Assembly: GCF_021601625.1 (NCBI RefSeq)
Contig: NZ_BQHR01000013.1
Coordinates: 149,855-213,854 of the forward strand
Origin: Pseudomonas paraglycinae
GTDB lineage: Bacteria > Pseudomonadota > Gammaproteobacteria > Pseudomonadales > Pseudomonadaceae
Length of the DNA stretch: 64,000 nt
Direction: 5' to 3'
The notes beneath the pieces were generated by a model, which was given only the letters and a program-made list of their open reading frames with translations, was not told the DNA's origin and did no database searches. This document shows, in pieces, positions 36,298 through 45,228 of the stretch (the first letter of the stretch is position 1; the number at the start of each line of letters is the position of its first letter). The position numbers were made by a program, and so were the translations under genes.

Positions 36298-36912
36298 ATG
36301 AGTGATGTCACGCCCGTCGTATTCGTTGTCGATGACGACATTTCCGTGCGCGAGTCGCTGGAGCTGATGATCCGCTTCGCCGGATGGCAGCCACGGCTGT
36401 TCGAGTCCGCCCAGGATTTTCTCGACGCGCCCCGAACGCTGGTGCCCAGTTGTCTGGTGCTGGACATCAACTTGCCCGACCTGAGCGGCCTGGATCTGCA
36501 GACCGCCCTTGCCGACGAACGCCACAACATGCCGATCATCTTCATCACCGGCTACGGCGATATTCCGCGCACGGTGCGGGCCTTGAAGGCCGGCGCGGTG
36601 GAGTTTCTGACCAAACCGTTCAATGACGAGGTGATCCTCGCCGCCATGGCCGATGCGCTGCAAAGCAGTCGTGTGGCGTTGGAAGGAGAAAAGAACCTGC
36701 GCTCACTGCTCGAGGCCTACAAGACCCTGACGCCGCGCGAGCAAGAGATCATGGCTTCAGTGGTCAGCGGGCGGCTCAACAAACTGATTGCCGCCGACCT
36801 CAACATCAGCGAAATCACCGTCAAGGCCCATCGCGGCAAGGTGATGCGCAAGATGAAGGCCCGTTCGCTGGCGGACCTGGTGAAAATGGCCGCCCTGATT
36901 ACGCCGGCGTGA
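36298..36912 (+). CDS. FixJ/LuxR-type response regulator
   Basis: The protein has 204 residues. The receiver domain has VDDD, phospho-acceptor Asp56 in LVLDINLPD and Lys in FLTKPF. It is joined to a LuxR-type helix-turn-helix (LTPREQEIMASVVSGRLNK, ISEITVKAHRGKVMRKM). It should bind DNA when phosphorylated by the upstream PAS kinase. I chose the ATG at 36298 (GTGGAG upstream); ATG 36250 behind AAGGAA is also possible and would add 16 residues. The gene overlaps the convergent ATPase regulator by 14 bases. Its targets are unknown. Confidence 0.88.
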   Translation: MSDVTPVVFVVDDDISVRESLELMIRFAGWQPRLFESAQDFLDAPRTLVPSCLVLDINLPDLSGLDLQTALADERHNMPIIFITGYGDIPRTVRALKAGAVEFLTKPFNDEVILAAMADALQSSRVALEGEKNLRSLLEAYKTLTPREQEIMASVVSGRLNKLIAADLNISEITVKAHRGKVMRKMKARSLADLVKMAALITPA

Positions 36913-39781
36913 CCGGCAGGCTCTGCCAGAAGCTTTCCAGCCGGCGCAGATCAAGGCTGTCGAAGCCTTCCGAAGCCCGCTCGCGGCAGGCACCGAGCAA
37001 CGTCCGGGCCTGATCCGGTTGCCCCTGTTCAAGCCAGAACCTGGCCAGATCCATCGAAGACCGCAACTCCCACGCCCAGGCGCCCTGCTCGCGGCTCAGC
37101 GCAATGGAACCCTCAAGAACGGCCAGCATGGCCTGAACATCGTCGGTGTGGATGACCTTGAGAATACCGGCCTTGATTCGCAGCAACTCTGGCAGTGCAA
37201 AGGCATCACCGCTTCGCCGGCAGTGATCGATGGTGCCGTCAACCAGGGTCAGTGCCTTTGGGTGTTGGCCCACCAGCATCAGGCCTTCGGCCAGTGCGAT
37301 TTCGAATGAGGTCGTGAGCAGTTCGTAACGCATGCCACGCAACCGCGCCAGACTTTCCTCCAGCATGGCAACTGCATCCCCCGGCTCCTCGGCGCGGATG
37401 GCGATCGCCGCGCGCAACCCGTGGCAGGCGGCAATGTAGGGGCCGAGTGCGTTGGTTTCGGCGATGGCGCTGAACCGCTCGAGGCTCGCAGTTGCCTTCG
37501 CCAGATCACCGGTCCAGATATAGAGGCACAAGATCCAGACCATGGCGATGCAGTAGGTGACCGGATGCTGCAGCGCCGACGCTTCAGCCTCTATCTGCTC
37601 GGCCCAGCGCCGCGCCTGATCGGGATAGCCCTGCAGCCAGAGTGAACGCGCCAGCGCCAGGCCCGTGCGATTGCGGTGATCGAAGCCATAGTAAATCGTG
37701 TTGCTGGGATGGGACGGCAAGCTGTTGCGCAGCGAGCTTTCCAGTTCCTGACGGGCCAGACGCTGGTTGCCGAGCAGATGATGGGAGATGCCGGTCAGCG
37801 ATGAGGCAATCGCGATGGCGGCGGGCTCGTTGAGGATGTTGCCGACCACCGCTGCCTGCTCGGCCCAGGCCAGCGACGAAGGGAAATCACCGATGCGCTC
37901 GTAGAAAATCTGCAAGCGGCCCAGCAACCTCAGCTGTGAGCCGTAGTCGTTCAACGCGACTGCAATGTCCTGCGCCCGGAGCAAGGCTTTTTCGGCGGCC
38001 TCACTGTTGCCCCGGGTGAACATCAGCACCAGACCGAGTGCGGCTTGCAATTCCATTTCGGTGGGCGTGCCGTAGTACCCCAGCTCCAGCAGTTCCACTG
38101 CCCGGGAGCACCAGGTGCGGCACTCGACCAGCAAGGAAAAATGCAGGAACAACGGCGCGCTCGCGGCCGCCAGCGGCAACGCCAGCCCCGGATCGCCGTG
38201 GGGGCCGAAGCTCCATTCCAGCGCACCACGCACATTGCCCAACTGACTGGCGAGACGCGCCGAGTGACGGAAAATCTCATCGGGGGAAGTCCCCAAATGG
38301 CCGAGCAGATCCATGTAAAACGCCGCGTGCCGGAACGCCAGCGCATTGACCTCGGCCTCTCCCCGCGCCGTCAATTTCTCCCGGGCATAGGCGCGCGTCA
38401 TCTCCAGCAAGCGATACGAATCCGTCGAGTCGCTGTGATCGACCGTGACCAGCCCCTTGCACACCAGATCATCGAGGATCGCGGCCACCGTGGCGCTTTC
38501 GTGTTGCGATTCGGCAACCACCTGAGCGGCAGCTTCCTGGGAGAACGGCCCGACGAAGACCGAAAACCGCTCCAGCGCCAGGCGCTCTTGCGGCGCCAGC
38601 AGGTCATAACTCCAGTCGAGCATGGCGCGCAGGGTCTGATGGCGCGGCACCGCCGTCCTGCGCCCCGACCAGCCCAGCGAAAAACGCTCGCCGAGCAGCG
38701 CGTGGGTGGCCTTCAATCCATGACTGGCGACTCGCATCGCCGCCAGTTCGATCGGCAGCGCCATGCCCTCCAGCCGCTGGCAAATGTCCGCAATCATTTG
38801 CCCTCCGTCCGCTTCCAGCAACAGCGCCGCATTGCTCGACGATGCGCGTTCGACAAACAGCTTGATGGCCGGGAATGCCAGCAATTCTTTAACGCAAAGG
38901 TGTTGCGGCTCACGGGGAAATTCCAGCGGATTGAGCCAGTGCACGTATTCGCCACGCACCCGCAGCGGTTCGCGACTGGTCGCCAGAACACCAACATCCG
39001 GCGCGGTGTCGCTGATCTGTTCCAGGAGGGTCGACACCGCGTCGATCAGATGTTCGCAGTTGTCGATCACCAGCATCAGCCGCTGCTCGCGCAAATGCGC
39101 GAGCAGGACGAACAGCGGGTCTTCCGCCTGCACCGGGATGTCCAGCGATCGGGCCAGCGCCGACGGCACCAGCGCGCAGTCTTCCACTTGCGCCAGATCG
39201 ACGAAGCTGACGCGCTCGTAGCCCTGGGCGGCGATGCGGTGCGCCACTTCGATGGCCAGGCTGGTCTTGCCGACGCCGCCGGAGCCGACGATGGTGAACA
39301 GCCTCGGTTGCTGCATGTGGTCGATGACCAGTTGCAGATCGGTCTCGCGGCCGATCAGTTTTGCCCGGGGCGGCAGACTGCAAACGCCATCAGTGGCTCG
39401 GGGCGCGATGGGCGCCGGTTGAACAGCGGTCTGTTTTCTTTCCAGCGGCGCGACGAAGGCATAGCCCACGCCCACCTGGGTCGCGATATACCGCGCCTGT
39501 TCCTCGCCATCGCCGAGAATCCGCCGCAAACCGGTCATATGAAAGCGCAGGCTGCCTTCGGCCACCACGCTGTCGGGCCATACCTTGTCGATCAGGTCGT
39601 ACTTGGACAGCACGCGTCCCGGTTGCTCGAGCAGGGCGATCAGCAGATCCAGCGCCCGCCCGCCGATCTCGACCGCCACCCCGTTGCGGGTCAGCAGCCG
39701 TTTACCTGGAACGACACAGAACGGACCGAAAATGAATTGGGTCGTGAGGGATTCGTGCAATGCGCCCGGAAAAGACTCCAC
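36899..39781 (-). CDS. Winged-helix/STAND ATPase/TPR transcriptional regulator
   Basis: The protein has 960 residues. An OmpR-type winged helix lies at about 15-110 (GRALDLLIALLEQPGRVLSK, then SLRFHMTGLRRILGD). A STAND/NB-ARC-like ATPase follows at about 140-450, with Walker A GSGGVGKTSL, Walker B LMLVIDNCEHL and sensor TSREPL. The long helical C-terminal half resembles TPR repeats. This is the architecture of large signal-responsive activators. The start appears to be GTG at 39781; no internal ATG fits. Its 3' end overlaps the FixJ regulator, so its link to that system is positional only. No target is evident. Confidence 0.85.
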   Translation of the reverse strand: MESFPGALHESLTTQFIFGPFCVVPGKRLLTRNGVAVEIGGRALDLLIALLEQPGRVLSKYDLIDKVWPDSVVAEGSLRFHMTGLRRILGDGEEQARYIATQVGVGYAFVAPLERKQTAVQPAPIAPRATDGVCSLPPRAKLIGRETDLQLVIDHMQQPRLFTIVGSGGVGKTSLAIEVAHRIAAQGYERVSFVDLAQVEDCALVPSALARSLDIPVQAEDPLFVLLAHLREQRLMLVIDNCEHLIDAVSTLLEQISDTAPDVGVLATSREPLRVRGEYVHWLNPLEFPREPQHLCVKELLAFPAIKLFVERASSSNAALLLEADGGQMIADICQRLEGMALPIELAAMRVASHGLKATHALLGERFSLGWSGRRTAVPRHQTLRAMLDWSYDLLAPQERLALERFSVFVGPFSQEAAAQVVAESQHESATVAAILDDLVCKGLVTVDHSDSTDSYRLLEMTRAYAREKLTARGEAEVNALAFRHAAFYMDLLGHLGTSPDEIFRHSARLASQLGNVRGALEWSFGPHGDPGLALPLAAASAPLFLHFSLLVECRTWCSRAVELLELGYYGTPTEMELQAALGLVLMFTRGNSEAAEKALLRAQDIAVALNDYGSQLRLLGRLQIFYERIGDFPSSLAWAEQAAVVGNILNEPAAIAIASSLTGISHHLLGNQRLARQELESSLRNSLPSHPSNTIYYGFDHRNRTGLALARSLWLQGYPDQARRWAEQIEAEASALQHPVTYCIAMVWILCLYIWTGDLAKATASLERFSAIAETNALGPYIAACHGLRAAIAIRAEEPGDAVAMLEESLARLRGMRYELLTTSFEIALAEGLMLVGQHPKALTLVDGTIDHCRRSGDAFALPELLRIKAGILKVIHTDDVQAMLAVLEGSIALSREQGAWAWELRSSMDLARFWLEQGQPDQARTLLGACRERASEGFDSLDLRRLESFWQSLPVTPA

Positions 39782-39902
39782 GAGGATCGATCTCTCTAAA
39801 AAACGTAGGGGGCGGCGCCAGTTACAGACAGCCGGCGCAGGCCCTTTGCATCATAGGAGTTTTGCACCGCCGTTCAAGCACGGCACCGGCAGAGTGAGAA
39901 CC

Positions 39903-40622
39903 TCACCCCTTTATTTCACCCTTGCGAATGGCAATTTTGATGGCCTGAGCAGTGGTGGCCACGCCCAGATGCCGACGAGCCGAACGCAGATGATTTTCCA
40001 CCGTGCGCCCGGACAGACCGAGGGTGGCAGCGATGTCGGCCTGCCGCCGACCGGCAGCGACCCACGCCAGCACTTCGCGCTCACGGGTCGAGAGTTTTCC
40101 GGCCGTCTCGTCCAGCGGCGCTTCGAGCAAGCGTCGTGCAGCGTAAAACGCCACCGAGGCGAGCATCCCCAGCGCCAGTCGAGTCCGCGCAGACGCATCG
40201 ATCTGTTCGCCACCCAGGCTCATGGCGCCTTCAAGCCCCTGCGGGCCGAAGACCGGAATCTGTAATCCATGCACGCCCGGCCCGCTTGGCAAGCGAACCA
40301 CCCGATAGAGTTCGCCGCTCTCCTCCTGCACCTTGCTCCAGAAGAACGATTCGGGGGCGTCCAACAGGTGGCGAGTCACTGGGCAGCGCTGAACGTAGGT
40401 CTCGGCGTCGACGCCAGTGCCATCACCAAACCAGTCGCCTTCCACCCAGTAAATGCGCTCGACCACGTCCTCCGACGCCGAGGTGGCGGAGAACAGGACG
40501 AACCGATCGTAACCATAGGCCCCGGCGAAACCGCGAACGGCCTTCTGGATCGCCACTAGCGTGGGCGCCGCCTCGATGTCGGGGGCGGCGCGCAAGAGTG
40601 CCTCGGCAGGTCCGGAGCTCAC
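39903..40622 (-). CDS. LuxR-type regulator with autoinducer-binding-like domain (solo)
   Basis: The protein has 239 residues. Residues about 15-165 resemble the acyl-homoserine-lactone-binding fold ([29 protein letters not shown]), and the C-terminus is a LuxR helix-turn-helix ([43 protein letters not shown]). The conserved Asp-Pro of AHL binders (DPVV) reads CPVT here, so the key Asp is missing and the ligand may differ. No luxI homologue is in the window. GTG start at 40622 overlaps the hchA stop as GTGA, so it is translationally coupled to hchA. Confidence 0.85.
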   Translation of the reverse strand: MSSGPAEALLRAAPDIEAAPTLVAIQKAVRGFAGAYGYDRFVLFSATSASEDVVERIYWVEGDWFGDGTGVDAETYVQRCPVTRHLLDAPESFFWSKVQEESGELYRVVRLPSGPGVHGLQIPVFGPQGLEGAMSLGGEQIDASARTRLALGMLASVAFYAARRLLEAPLDETAGKLSTREREVLAWVAAGRRQADIAATLGLSGRTVENHLRSARRHLGVATTAQAIKIAIRKGEIKG

Positions 40623-41497
40623 CCCGACGTGACCTCTTTGAGGAGCGCGGCCGCCGCCAGTTTGCCCAGCGCATTGCCCGCCAGCGGACTGTCACCGGTC
40701 AGCAGTTTGCGATCCTGAAGCGTGGCCCCGGAAATGTCCTGGTTAGTGATTTCCACACCGAGCGCCTGCAACTGCTCGCCGAACTTCCAGGTCAGGTGGC
40801 CGGGCATGTAACCGATGTCAGGGGTTGTAGCGTCCAGCGCATCGGGAAACGCGCAGATCCGGTAACCGTTGAAGATGCATGAATCTTTTGTTTCGCCGAG
40901 GCCGGCCGCCAGCAGCGCCGCCGGGCCGTGGCACAGGGTGATGACGAATTTGTCCTTGGCGACGGCCCATTGCAGGACTTTCTTCACGTCCTCGCTTTCC
41001 GGCAGGCCGATCAGCGCGCCGTGCCCGCCGGGAATGAACACGCCGATGTAGTCCGAGTCTTCGCCCAGCGCTTCTTCGATCACCTGGGACAGCTTGAGCG
41101 GACGCTTGAACTGATCGCGGTATTGCTCGTAGAAGCCCTTCACTTCGGCGTCTTCGGAGGGCATGGCCCAGAATTCGAACTTGACCGGATTGCCCGACAG
41201 CGTCGCGACATCGAAGCCGAAACCGGCCTTGTCGAGGTGATACATCGGCAGCAGCGTTTCAACCGGGTGATTGCCCGTGGAGAACATGGTGCCGTTGTCG
41301 GTCAACAGATAGCGCTCGTCCGCACCGATCATCAGAACCTTCCAGCGTCCGCCCTTGTAACGGTTCGGGTACTCGGCATCACTGAGATCGGATTTGGGCG
41401 AAGTGAACTGGCTGAGGGAGTACGGCGAGGGGAAAAACGCGTTGTCCTCGGCCGGATCGGGGGTTGGGCGCTTGTCGTCAGTCTGCGTGGTAGCCAT
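40619..41497 (-). CDS. hchA: HchA/Hsp31-type protein (DJ-1/PfpI superfamily)
   Basis: The protein has 292 residues. The DJ-1/PfpI core shows PGGHGAL, and the nucleophile elbow [10 protein letters not shown] carries the active Cys and His. The long N-terminal extension with [21 protein letters not shown] matches Hsp31. Family members are glutathione-independent glyoxalases (methylglyoxal to lactate) with holdase activity. The start is ATG at 41497 behind GGAG; the frame extends eight codons upstream. It is cotranscribed with a LuxR solo and shares a 165-base upstream region with the divergent ABC exporter. Confidence 0.9.
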   Translation of the reverse strand: MATTQTDDKRPTPDPAEDNAFFPSPYSLSQFTSPKSDLSDAEYPNRYKGGRWKVLMIGADERYLLTDNGTMFSTGNHPVETLLPMYHLDKAGFGFDVATLSGNPVKFEFWAMPSEDAEVKGFYEQYRDQFKRPLKLSQVIEEALGEDSDYIGVFIPGGHGALIGLPESEDVKKVLQWAVAKDKFVITLCHGPAALLAAGLGETKDSCIFNGYRICAFPDALDATTPDIGYMPGHLTWKFGEQLQALGVEITNQDISGATLQDRKLLTGDSPLAGNALGKLAAAALLKEVTSG

Positions 41498-41559
41498 GGT
41501 GCTCTCCATCGAGTGGGTCAATGTCGGAGTTCATGCTAGTAAGGCGTCAGCGTTACAAC

Positions 41560-41579
41560 AATGAGGGTTTTCCCTCAAA
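41560..41579. promoter_or_regulatory. Palindrome in the hchA/ABC exporter divergent promoter
   Basis: TGAGGGTTTTCCCTCA is a perfect 16-base palindrome with a TTTT centre, placed 65 bases upstream of hchA and 85 bases upstream of the ABC gene. The A-run after it on the plus strand is wrong for a terminator in either direction. The size suits a dimeric regulator, and the LuxR solo encoded next to hchA is the natural candidate. Confidence 0.45.
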
Positions 41580-41661
41580 AAATCATGCGCTGAACCTGCA
41601 GCCCCTCAATGTGATCGATAAGTGGCAGAATCCCCGCAACTGATGAATTCGGAGACCCACA

Positions 41662-43521
41662 ATGCTTCGCCTGTTTGAACAACGGCTCGACCCCTTCCCG
41701 CCCGACGAAGCGCCGCCACCGCCGGTCGGTCTGGCGCGATTCCTGTGGGCCTGCACCCGTGGCGCTCGCGGTTATATCCTCGCGCTGGCGCTGCTCAGTG
41801 CCGGTGTGTCGATCTACGAAGCCTGGTTGTTTTCCTTTCTGGGTCAGGTCGTTGACCTGCTTTCGGCCTGGCAGGCCGGCGGCGATGTGAACGGCCAGGA
41901 GAGCCGTGTGCTGTGGGGCATCGGCCTCGTGCTGCTGACCAGCGTCGGGCTGGTGGCGCTGCGCACCATGGTTCAGCACCAGGTGTTGGCGATCAATCTG
42001 CCGCTGCGGCTGCGCTGGGATTTCCACCGGCTGATGCTGCGGCAGAGCCTTTCATTCTTTTCCGATGAGTTTTCCGGCCGGGTCACGACCAAGGTGATGC
42101 AGACGGCACTGGCCGTGCGCGAGGTGCTGTTCACCGTTATCGAAATCGCACCGGGCATCGGCGTTTACTTCATAGCGATCATCGCCCTGGCCGGCGGTTT
42201 CGCCCTGAAACTCATGCTGCCGTTCATTGCCTGGGTCGCACTGTTCGGGCTGGCGATGCTGTACTTCGTGCCACGCCTGGGCCAGGTCGGGCAGGAACAG
42301 GCCCATGCGCGGTCATCGATGACGGGCCGGGTTTCGGACGCCTACACCAACATCACCACGGTGAAACTGTTCTCCCACTCCAAACGTGAAGCGCATTTTG
42401 CGCGGGCGGCAATGGAGGATTTCAAGCAGACCGGTTTCCGCCAGATGCGTCTGGTCAGCCAGTTCGAGATCGTCAATCAGGCGCTGGTAGTCGGGCTGAT
42501 CATGGGCGCCGGCGGCTATGCCTTGTGGCTTTGGCATCAGGGCGAAGTCGGCACCGGGGCGGTGGCGGCGATCACGGCCATGGCGTTGCGCATCAACGGC
42601 ATGTCGCACTGGATCATGTGGCAGATGACGTCGCTGTTCGAAAACATCGGCACCGTGCAGGACGGCATGGACACCCTGACCCGTGGCCCCAAGGTGCAGG
42701 ACGCGCCGGACGCCGGCGTGCTGGTACCTTCCGGCGGCGCCGTGGAATTCGACAACGTCAGCTTCAACTACAACGGCGAACGCCAGGTGCTCGACGGCTT
42801 GAGCCTGAGCATCCAGCCGGGCGAGAAAATCGGTCTGGTGGGCCGCTCCGGCGCCGGCAAATCCACGCTGATCAACCTGCTGCTGCGCTTCTATGACGTG
42901 GATCGCGGCGAGATCCGCATCGACGGGCAAAACATCGCGCAGGTGACACAGGACAGCCTGCGCAGCGCGATCGGCATGGTCACTCAGGACACGTCCCTGC
43001 TGCACCGCTCGATTCGCGACAACATCGCCTACGGCCGACCGGACGCGACCGACGAACAGATCCAGCGCGCGGCGGCCAATGCTCAGGCCGCCGGCTTCAT
43101 CAACCAGCTCAGCGACCGCCAGGGCCACACCGGCTATGACACGCTGGTGGGCGAACGCGGCATCAAGCTTTCCGGTGGCCAGCGCCAACGGATCGCCATC
43201 GCCCGGGTAATGCTCAAGAACGCGCCGATTCTTCTACTGGACGAAGCTACCAGCGCCCTGGATTCAGAAGTCGAAGTCGCCATTCAGGAAAGCCTCGATG
43301 AAATGATGCAGGGCAAGACCGTGATCGCGATTGCGCATCGACTGTCGACGATTGCGGCGATGGACCGACTGATTGTCATGGATGAGGGACGGATCATCGA
43401 GCAAGGCACCCACACCGAACTGCTGGCGAAAAACGGCACCTATGCGCGGTTGTGGCAGCATCAGAGTGGCGGGTTTCTGGGTGAGGATCAGGGCGTGGCC
43501 GAGGCGATGGATCAGGCGTAA
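41662..43521 (+). CDS. ABC exporter, fused permease and ATPase
   Basis: The protein has 619 residues. Six membrane helices lie in the first 330 residues, followed by one ATPase domain with Walker A GRSGAGKST, signature LSGGQRQR, Walker B ILLLDEATS and switch His in AIAHRLST. It is a homodimeric MsbA/multidrug-type half transporter of the inner membrane. GGAG precedes ATG 41662. A perfect 9-bp hairpin without T-run (43528-43550) lies after the stop. The substrate is unknown. It is a possible but distant exporter for the NRPS product; nothing directly links them. Confidence 0.9.
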   Translation: MLRLFEQRLDPFPPDEAPPPPVGLARFLWACTRGARGYILALALLSAGVSIYEAWLFSFLGQVVDLLSAWQAGGDVNGQESRVLWGIGLVLLTSVGLVALRTMVQHQVLAINLPLRLRWDFHRLMLRQSLSFFSDEFSGRVTTKVMQTALAVREVLFTVIEIAPGIGVYFIAIIALAGGFALKLMLPFIAWVALFGLAMLYFVPRLGQVGQEQAHARSSMTGRVSDAYTNITTVKLFSHSKREAHFARAAMEDFKQTGFRQMRLVSQFEIVNQALVVGLIMGAGGYALWLWHQGEVGTGAVAAITAMALRINGMSHWIMWQMTSLFENIGTVQDGMDTLTRGPKVQDAPDAGVLVPSGGAVEFDNVSFNYNGERQVLDGLSLSIQPGEKIGLVGRSGAGKSTLINLLLRFYDVDRGEIRIDGQNIAQVTQDSLRSAIGMVTQDTSLLHRSIRDNIAYGRPDATDEQIQRAAANAQAAGFINQLSDRQGHTGYDTLVGERGIKLSGGQRQRIAIARVMLKNAPILLLDEATSALDSEVEVAIQESLDEMMQGKTVIAIAHRLSTIAAMDRLIVMDEGRIIEQGTHTELLAKNGTYARLWQHQSGGFLGEDQGVAEAMDQA

Positions 43522-43561
43522 ACGGTGCTGCCCCGGTACTGCCGGGGCAGAAGACGAGGGC

Positions 43562-43942
43562 TCAGGCGCTCGGGTGGGTGTGGTAGATCTTGCTGACGAT
43601 CGTCCACTTGCCGTCTACCTTCAGCAGGTTGAAGAAGTCGGTGAAACGGAACCCCGACACGTTGTCGGTATCGACCCGGGCACTCGCGGCCGTGCCGACG
43701 ATGTCGATGCGGACGATCGCGGCTTCGGCTTCAGGAGATGGACGAAACGCGCTGTCGATGACGTCATACAGATTCTGGATCACGCCGCCGACGAGCTTGC
43801 CGTCGTCAACCCCGAACATGGTCGCCTGCGCATTGAACGCGGGCTTCATCAAGGCGCTGTCAGCCTTTGCTCCCCCTTCGTTGTACTGGCTGAGGACTTC
43901 GACGATTGCGTTGTATTCCTGCACGTAAGTTGGATGGCTCAT
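43562..43942 (-). CDS. NTF2/SnoaL-like small protein (lumazine-binding-like)
   Basis: The protein has 126 residues and an alpha+beta cone fold pattern: an N-terminal helix (YNAIVEVLSQYNEGG), the central FNAQATMFGVDDGKLVGG, and C-terminal strands ending in DFFNLLKVDGKWTIVSKIYHTHP. Such proteins bind or transform small hydrophobic ligands. It lies 73 bases downstream of an Old Yellow Enzyme gene on the same strand with no terminator between them, so it is probably cotranscribed under the same operator. Function not determined. Confidence 0.82.
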   Translation of the reverse strand: MSHPTYVQEYNAIVEVLSQYNEGGAKADSALMKPAFNAQATMFGVDDGKLVGGVIQNLYDVIDSAFRPSPEAEAAIVRIDIVGTAASARVDTDNVSGFRFTDFFNLLKVDGKWTIVSKIYHTHPSA

Positions 43943-44015
43943 GATGAACTCCTGTTTGCTGTGAATGTTTTTTCAATCAAGCCGCCCTGCGCCGATCCGG
44001 TTCAGGGCGCACACA

Positions 44016-45119
44016 TCAATGGTCAGCCGTTGGCCAGTCGGTGTAGCCCTTGGCGCCGCCGCCGTAGTAGCTCTCGCGTGGCGCGATGGTCAGTTCGGTG
44101 CCCCGACGCAGGCGCTCCACGAGGTCGGGGTTGGAAATGAACAGGCGCCCGAACGCCACCGCGTCAATCCGGCCCTGTGCCCGGCGCTTCAGTGCCATCT
44201 CGAGGTCGTAGTTGTTATTGCCGATGAAGGGGCCTTCGAACTGCGCGCTCAATGCATCCATATCAACGCCATCAGGAACCGTTCGCGAAGTCGCGGTGGC
44301 GCCTTCGACGAAGTGCAGATAGGCCAGATTGAGCCGGTTGAGCTGCTGAATCAGATATCCGTAAGTCGCCATGACATTGCTGTCGGGAGGCGTGTTTCCG
44401 GCATCGGGCGTGACCGGCGAAAGACGGATGCCGACGCGGTCACTGCCCCAGATCGAAATCACCGCTTCAGTGACTTCAAGCGTCAGTCGGGCGCGGTTCT
44501 CAATGGTGCCGCCGTACCGGTCAGTGCGCTGATTGGTCGAGTCACGCAGAAACTGGTCGAGCAGATAGCTGTTCGCCGAATGAACCTCCACCCCATCGAA
44601 ACCGGCACGCCTGGCATTTTCAGCGGCGCGCTTGTATTGCTCGATGATGCCGGGAATCTCCGACGTCTCCAGCGCTCGGGGCATCGACACTTCGACAAAG
44701 CCGTTCTCGGTGTAGGTGCTGCCTTCTGCCTTGATCGCCGAGGGCGCAACGGGAGCGGCACCGTCGGGCTGTAACTCGACGCTGGAAAAACGCCCCACGT
44801 GCCACAACTGGCTGACAATCCTGCCACCTGCGGCATGGACGGCGTCCGTGACTTTTCTCCAGCCCGCCACCTGCGCGTCCGACCAGATCCCCGGCGTCAT
44901 GGCATAGCCACGCCCCTGCGCCGAAATGTTTGTCGCTTCGGCAATGATCAAGCCGGCACTCGCGCGCTGTGCGTAGTAAGTCGCGTGCAGTTCGTTCGGA
45001 ACGCCGTCTTCAGCCATCCGGCTGCGAGTCACGGGCGCCATGACAATCCGGTTGGCCAATTGCAGGGCGCCCATTTGCATGGGAGAAAAAAGATCCGTGT
45101 TGCGACTGTTATCAATCAT
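44016..45119 (-). CDS. Old Yellow Enzyme family alkene reductase
   Basis: The protein has 367 residues. This FMN- and NAD(P)H-dependent ene-reductase acts on enones, nitro compounds and similar electrophiles in the cytoplasm. Motifs: MAPVTRSRM (FMN binding), QLWHVGR, substrate-anion His/Asn in VHSANSYLLDQF (usually HxANGYL, so Ser replaces Gly), TDRYGG, and FGRLFISNPDL. The start is ATG at 45119 with GAAGG; the frame opens five codons earlier. The operator at 45138-45152 matches those of the NemR cluster 14 kb away, so it is probably regulated in trans by that repressor. Confidence 0.92.
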   Translation of the reverse strand: MIDNSRNTDLFSPMQMGALQLANRIVMAPVTRSRMAEDGVPNELHATYYAQRASAGLIIAEATNISAQGRGYAMTPGIWSDAQVAGWRKVTDAVHAAGGRIVSQLWHVGRFSSVELQPDGAAPVAPSAIKAEGSTYTENGFVEVSMPRALETSEIPGIIEQYKRAAENARRAGFDGVEVHSANSYLLDQFLRDSTNQRTDRYGGTIENRARLTLEVTEAVISIWGSDRVGIRLSPVTPDAGNTPPDSNVMATYGYLIQQLNRLNLAYLHFVEGATATSRTVPDGVDMDALSAQFEGPFIGNNNYDLEMALKRRAQGRIDAVAFGRLFISNPDLVERLRRGTELTIAPRESYYGGGAKGYTDWPTADH

Positions 45120-45137
45120 GTTGCATACCTTCAATAT

Positions 45138-45152
45138 CAGACCGGTCGTCTA
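45138..45152 (-). promoter_or_regulatory. NemR-type operator in front of the distal Old Yellow Enzyme gene
   Basis: On the minus strand the site reads TAGACGACCGGTCTG, differing at two positions from TAGACGACTGGTCTA at 59459-59473. It ends 19 bases before the gene's ATG, the same spacing as the sites in front of nemR and nemA. Confidence 0.7.
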
Positions 45153-45228
45153 GTAACTTGATGAAAAAAATCGCCTGTACATCAGCAGGCGTTTACTCGT
45201 GCAGCACCGTCAGTGCTCCTTGTGATCG

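Noticed and set aside
43528-43550. 9-bp hairpin after the ABC exporter as a terminator
   Set aside because: The stem is perfect but neither strand has a T-run; noted only in the ABC gene entry.
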